Shown: piece after piece, positions 62,219 to 64,000 of the stretch
Layout: every line of letters begins with the position of its first letter
How positions within the stretch are numbered: the stretch's first letter is position 1
Notes under the pieces: model-generated
What the model saw: only the letters and a program-made list of their open reading frames with translations
Database searches by the model: none
What the model was told of the DNA's origin: nothing
Made by a program: the position numbers and the translations under genes
Source of the DNA: Acidobacteriota bacterium
Lineage (GTDB): Bacteria > Acidobacteriota > Terriglobia > Bryobacterales > UBA6623
Length of the DNA stretch: 64,000 bases
NCBI GenBank assembly: GCA_016125275.1
Contig: WGMB01000013.1
Span: 61,097-125,096 of the forward strand
Direction: 5' to 3'

Positions 62219-63703
62219 ATGGCGAAGGAACAAGCAGCGCCCCAAGCGGCGGCGGCGGAAACCACCACCGAGCTCGGTCTGCTCGATCAGATCGTCGAGC
62301 AAGGTCGCTTCGGCAGCGAGAAGGACGATCGCGATCGCGGCCGCGAGCTCGTCTCCGATTTCGTGAAGCAGGTGCTCGACGGCTCGATCACCGTCGCCAA
62401 AGACACCGAGATGATGATCAACGCGCGCATCGCGCAGATCGATCATCTGCTCTCGCTGCAACTCAGCGAGATCATGCATCACCCCGACTTCCAGAAGCTC
62501 GAAGGCTCCTGGCGCGGGCTGAAGCATCTGGTCGACCAGAGCGAGACCGGCGAGTTGCTGAAGATCCGCGTGATGAACGCGACCAAGCGCGAAGTGCTGC
62601 GCGACTTGGAGAAGGCCCCGGAGTTCGACCAGAGCCAACTGTTCAAGAAGGTCTACGAGGAAGAGTACGGCGTCTTCGGCGGCGCGCCCTTCGGCGCTCT
62701 GATCGGGGACTTCGAGTTCGGCAAGCACCCGCAGGACATCGAGCTGCTCTCGCGCATCTCCAACGTCGCCGCGGCCGCCCACGCTCCTTTCTTCAGCGCC
62801 GCGCACGAGAGCATGTTCAACCTGCCCAGCTACACGCAGATCGACGCGCCGCGCGACTTGGCGAAGATTTTTGACACGACCGAGTACGCCAAGTGGAAGT
62901 CGTTCCGTCAGAGCGAGGACTCGCGCTACGTCGGCCTTTGCCTGCCGCGCACGCTGGGCCGACTGCCCTACGGGCCGGAGACCAAGCCGGTTGACGAGTT
63001 CAACTTCAAAGAGAGCGTGGACGGCACCGACCACTCCAAGTACCTGTGGATGAACGCCGCCTACTCGATGGGCACGCGGCTGACGAACTCGTTCGCCCGC
63101 CACGGCATGTGCGTTTCGATCCGCGGCGTGGAAGGCGGCGGTCTGGTGGAAGGCCTGCCGGTGCACAACTTCCACACCGACGACGGCGAGATCGTGATGA
63201 AGTGCCCCACCGAGGCGCCGATCACCGACCGCCGCGAGAAGGAGCTCGCCGACCTGGGCTTCATTCCGCTGGTGCACTGCAAGGGCACCGACTACGCCGC
63301 CTTCTTCAGCGTGCAGTCGGGCCAGAAGCCCAAGCTGTATGACTCGGACGCTGCCAACGCCAACGCCCGCCTGTCGACGCAGTTGCCCTACATCATGGCG
63401 GTATCGCGCTTTGCCCACTACCTCAAGGCGATGATGCGCGACAAGATCGGCAGCTTCATGTCGCGCGACGAAGCCTCCGCGTTTCTCAACCGTTGGATCA
63501 CCAACTACGTCACGCCCGACGACTCGGCGTCGCCGGCCACCAAGGCCAAGCGTCCGCTGCGCGAGGCTCGGGTGGACGTGGTGGAAGTGCCCGGCAAACC
63601 CGGCGCCTATCGCGCCGTGGCGTTCCTGCGTCCGCACTTCCAGCTCGATGAGTTGACGGTGTCCCTGCGCCTGGTGGCGGACCTGCCGGCGCCGGCTGCA
63701 TAG
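62219..63703 (+). CDS. tssC: Type VI secretion sheath protein TssC
   Basis: 494 aa. Landmarks: 'HHPDFQKLEGSWRGLKHLV', 'GVFGGAPFGALIGDFEFG', 'ISNVAAAAHAPFFSAA', 'PRTLGRLPYGPETKPVDEF' and the C-terminal 'REARVDVVEVPGKPGAYRAVAFLRPHFQL'. Normal TssC/VipB length. Starts 4 bases after tssB. Confidence 0.96.
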   Translation: MAKEQAAPQAAAAETTTELGLLDQIVEQGRFGSEKDDRDRGRELVSDFVKQVLDGSITVAKDTEMMINARIAQIDHLLSLQLSEIMHHPDFQKLEGSWRGLKHLVDQSETGELLKIRVMNATKREVLRDLEKAPEFDQSQLFKKVYEEEYGVFGGAPFGALIGDFEFGKHPQDIELLSRISNVAAAAHAPFFSAAHESMFNLPSYTQIDAPRDLAKIFDTTEYAKWKSFRQSEDSRYVGLCLPRTLGRLPYGPETKPVDEFNFKESVDGTDHSKYLWMNAAYSMGTRLTNSFARHGMCVSIRGVEGGGLVEGLPVHNFHTDDGEIVMKCPTEAPITDRREKELADLGFIPLVHCKGTDYAAFFSVQSGQKPKLYDSDAANANARLSTQLPYIMAVSRFAHYLKAMMRDKIGSFMSRDEASAFLNRWITNYVTPDDSASPATKAKRPLREARVDVVEVPGKPGAYRAVAFLRPHFQLDELTVSLRLVADLPAPAA

Positions 63704-63715
63704 GCTGGACTACGA

Positions 63716-63768
63716 GCGGGGCCGATCTTTCTGAAAGGGCCTAAAAACCCTGAGGGAATCGGCCCCGC
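63716..63768 (+). repeat. Strong stem-loop between tssC and hcp
   Basis: GCGGGGCCGAT (63716-63726) pairs with ATCGGCCCCGC (63758-63768), with a nested GGG/CCC hairpin inside. There is no T-run. Likely an mRNA processing or stabilising element that sets hcp expression apart from the sheath genes. Confidence 0.65.
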
Positions 63769-63801
63769 CGCGTCGCCTATCCAGGTGAAGGAGATCAAGA
63801 C

Positions 63802-64000
63802 ATGGCCGTCAACGCATACTGCATCATCGCCGATCGCCCGGGTAACAGCCCCAGCAAGGCCGACGCGATCGACATTCTCTCGTTCAGCTGGGGGGTCAGC
63901 CAGACCGCGACCTACCAGGCGGGCTCGTCGGGACGCGAATCCCGCGCCGGCCGGGCCAGCCTCAGCGACGTCAGCATCATGAAGGTGGCTGACAAGCTCA
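63802..64000 (+). CDS. hcp: Type VI secretion tube protein Hcp (5' part)
   Basis: 66 codons to the window edge, ATG 63802 with AAGGAG 9 bases upstream. MAVNAYCIIADRPGNSPSK, 'AIDILSFSWGVSQTATYQAG' and 'SDVSIMKVADK' match Hcp. Hexameric rings form the inner tube that is ejected with effectors. The 3' end lies beyond the window. Confidence 0.93.
   Translation, partial: MAVNAYCIIADRPGNSPSKADAIDILSFSWGVSQTATYQAGSSGRESRAGRASLSDVSIMKVADKL

Overview
The window is a high-GC, gene-dense stretch of a bacterial chromosome. I infer an acidobacterium close to Solibacter/Bryobacterales. The reasons are Tat-exported sulfatases and Gfo/Idh/MocA oxidoreductases, a large SBBP-repeat protein with the C-terminal 'sourced-from-Solibacter' type domain, a lone microcompartment shell gene beside an aldehyde dehydrogenase, and a core set of housekeeping genes (rpmB, gltA, recJ, recG, gpmI). 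The placement is inference; no rRNA or tRNA gene was recognised.

Layout. 1-5486: two coupled amidohydrolases, a molybdate transporter (modABC) and a third amidohydrolase. 5551-14855: exported catabolic enzymes (two Gfo/Idh/MocA proteins, two sulfatases, a PHP phosphoesterase), a DMT exporter, rpmB and a vapBC pair. 14920-20616: a complete type II-C CRISPR-Cas locus. It reads cas9-cas1-cas2 on the + strand, then a 15-repeat array. A tracrRNA gene, not visible as an ORF, lies divergently upstream of cas9 on the - strand. Its anti-repeat matches the whole repeat, with four C-to-T changes that keep G-U pairing. It fixes the direction of crRNA transcription as the - strand. 20617-21826: a two-gene module with strongly pyrimidine-rich coding strands (a terminase-small-subunit-like HTH protein plus a proline-rich unknown).

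22041-31988: a PQQ dehydrogenase with the lanthanide-type Asp+2 signature, a TolC-like protein, citrate synthase, an RRM protein, an APC permease, a LOG-family protein, a trypsin-like protease and an enolase-superfamily protein. 32115-35701: a HEAT-like protein divergent from an ECF sigma factor / membrane protein / M23 peptidase operon. 35831-39760: a BMC-H shell protein, an acylating aldehyde dehydrogenase with two encapsulation-type helices and a EutQ/EutT-like tail, and recJ. 39780-54038: zf-UBP protein, DEAD-box helicase, an ABC exporter with recG, a 23-codon membrane peptide, chrA, an aldolase, a rhodanese lipoprotein, LysR/SDR, gpmI and an ankyrin protein. 54039-61379: a second HTH-type small protein, the SBBP protein, a SxtJ/carbamoyltransferase pair and a methyltransferase. 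61702-64000: the start of a type VI secretion operon (tssB, tssC, hcp), cut by the window end.

Genes are packed with many ATGA stop/start overlaps, so translational coupling is common. The two items I consider most worth following are the CRISPR-Cas9 locus, with its reconstructed tracrRNA and overlapping divergent promoters, and the fused microcompartment aldehyde dehydrogenase.
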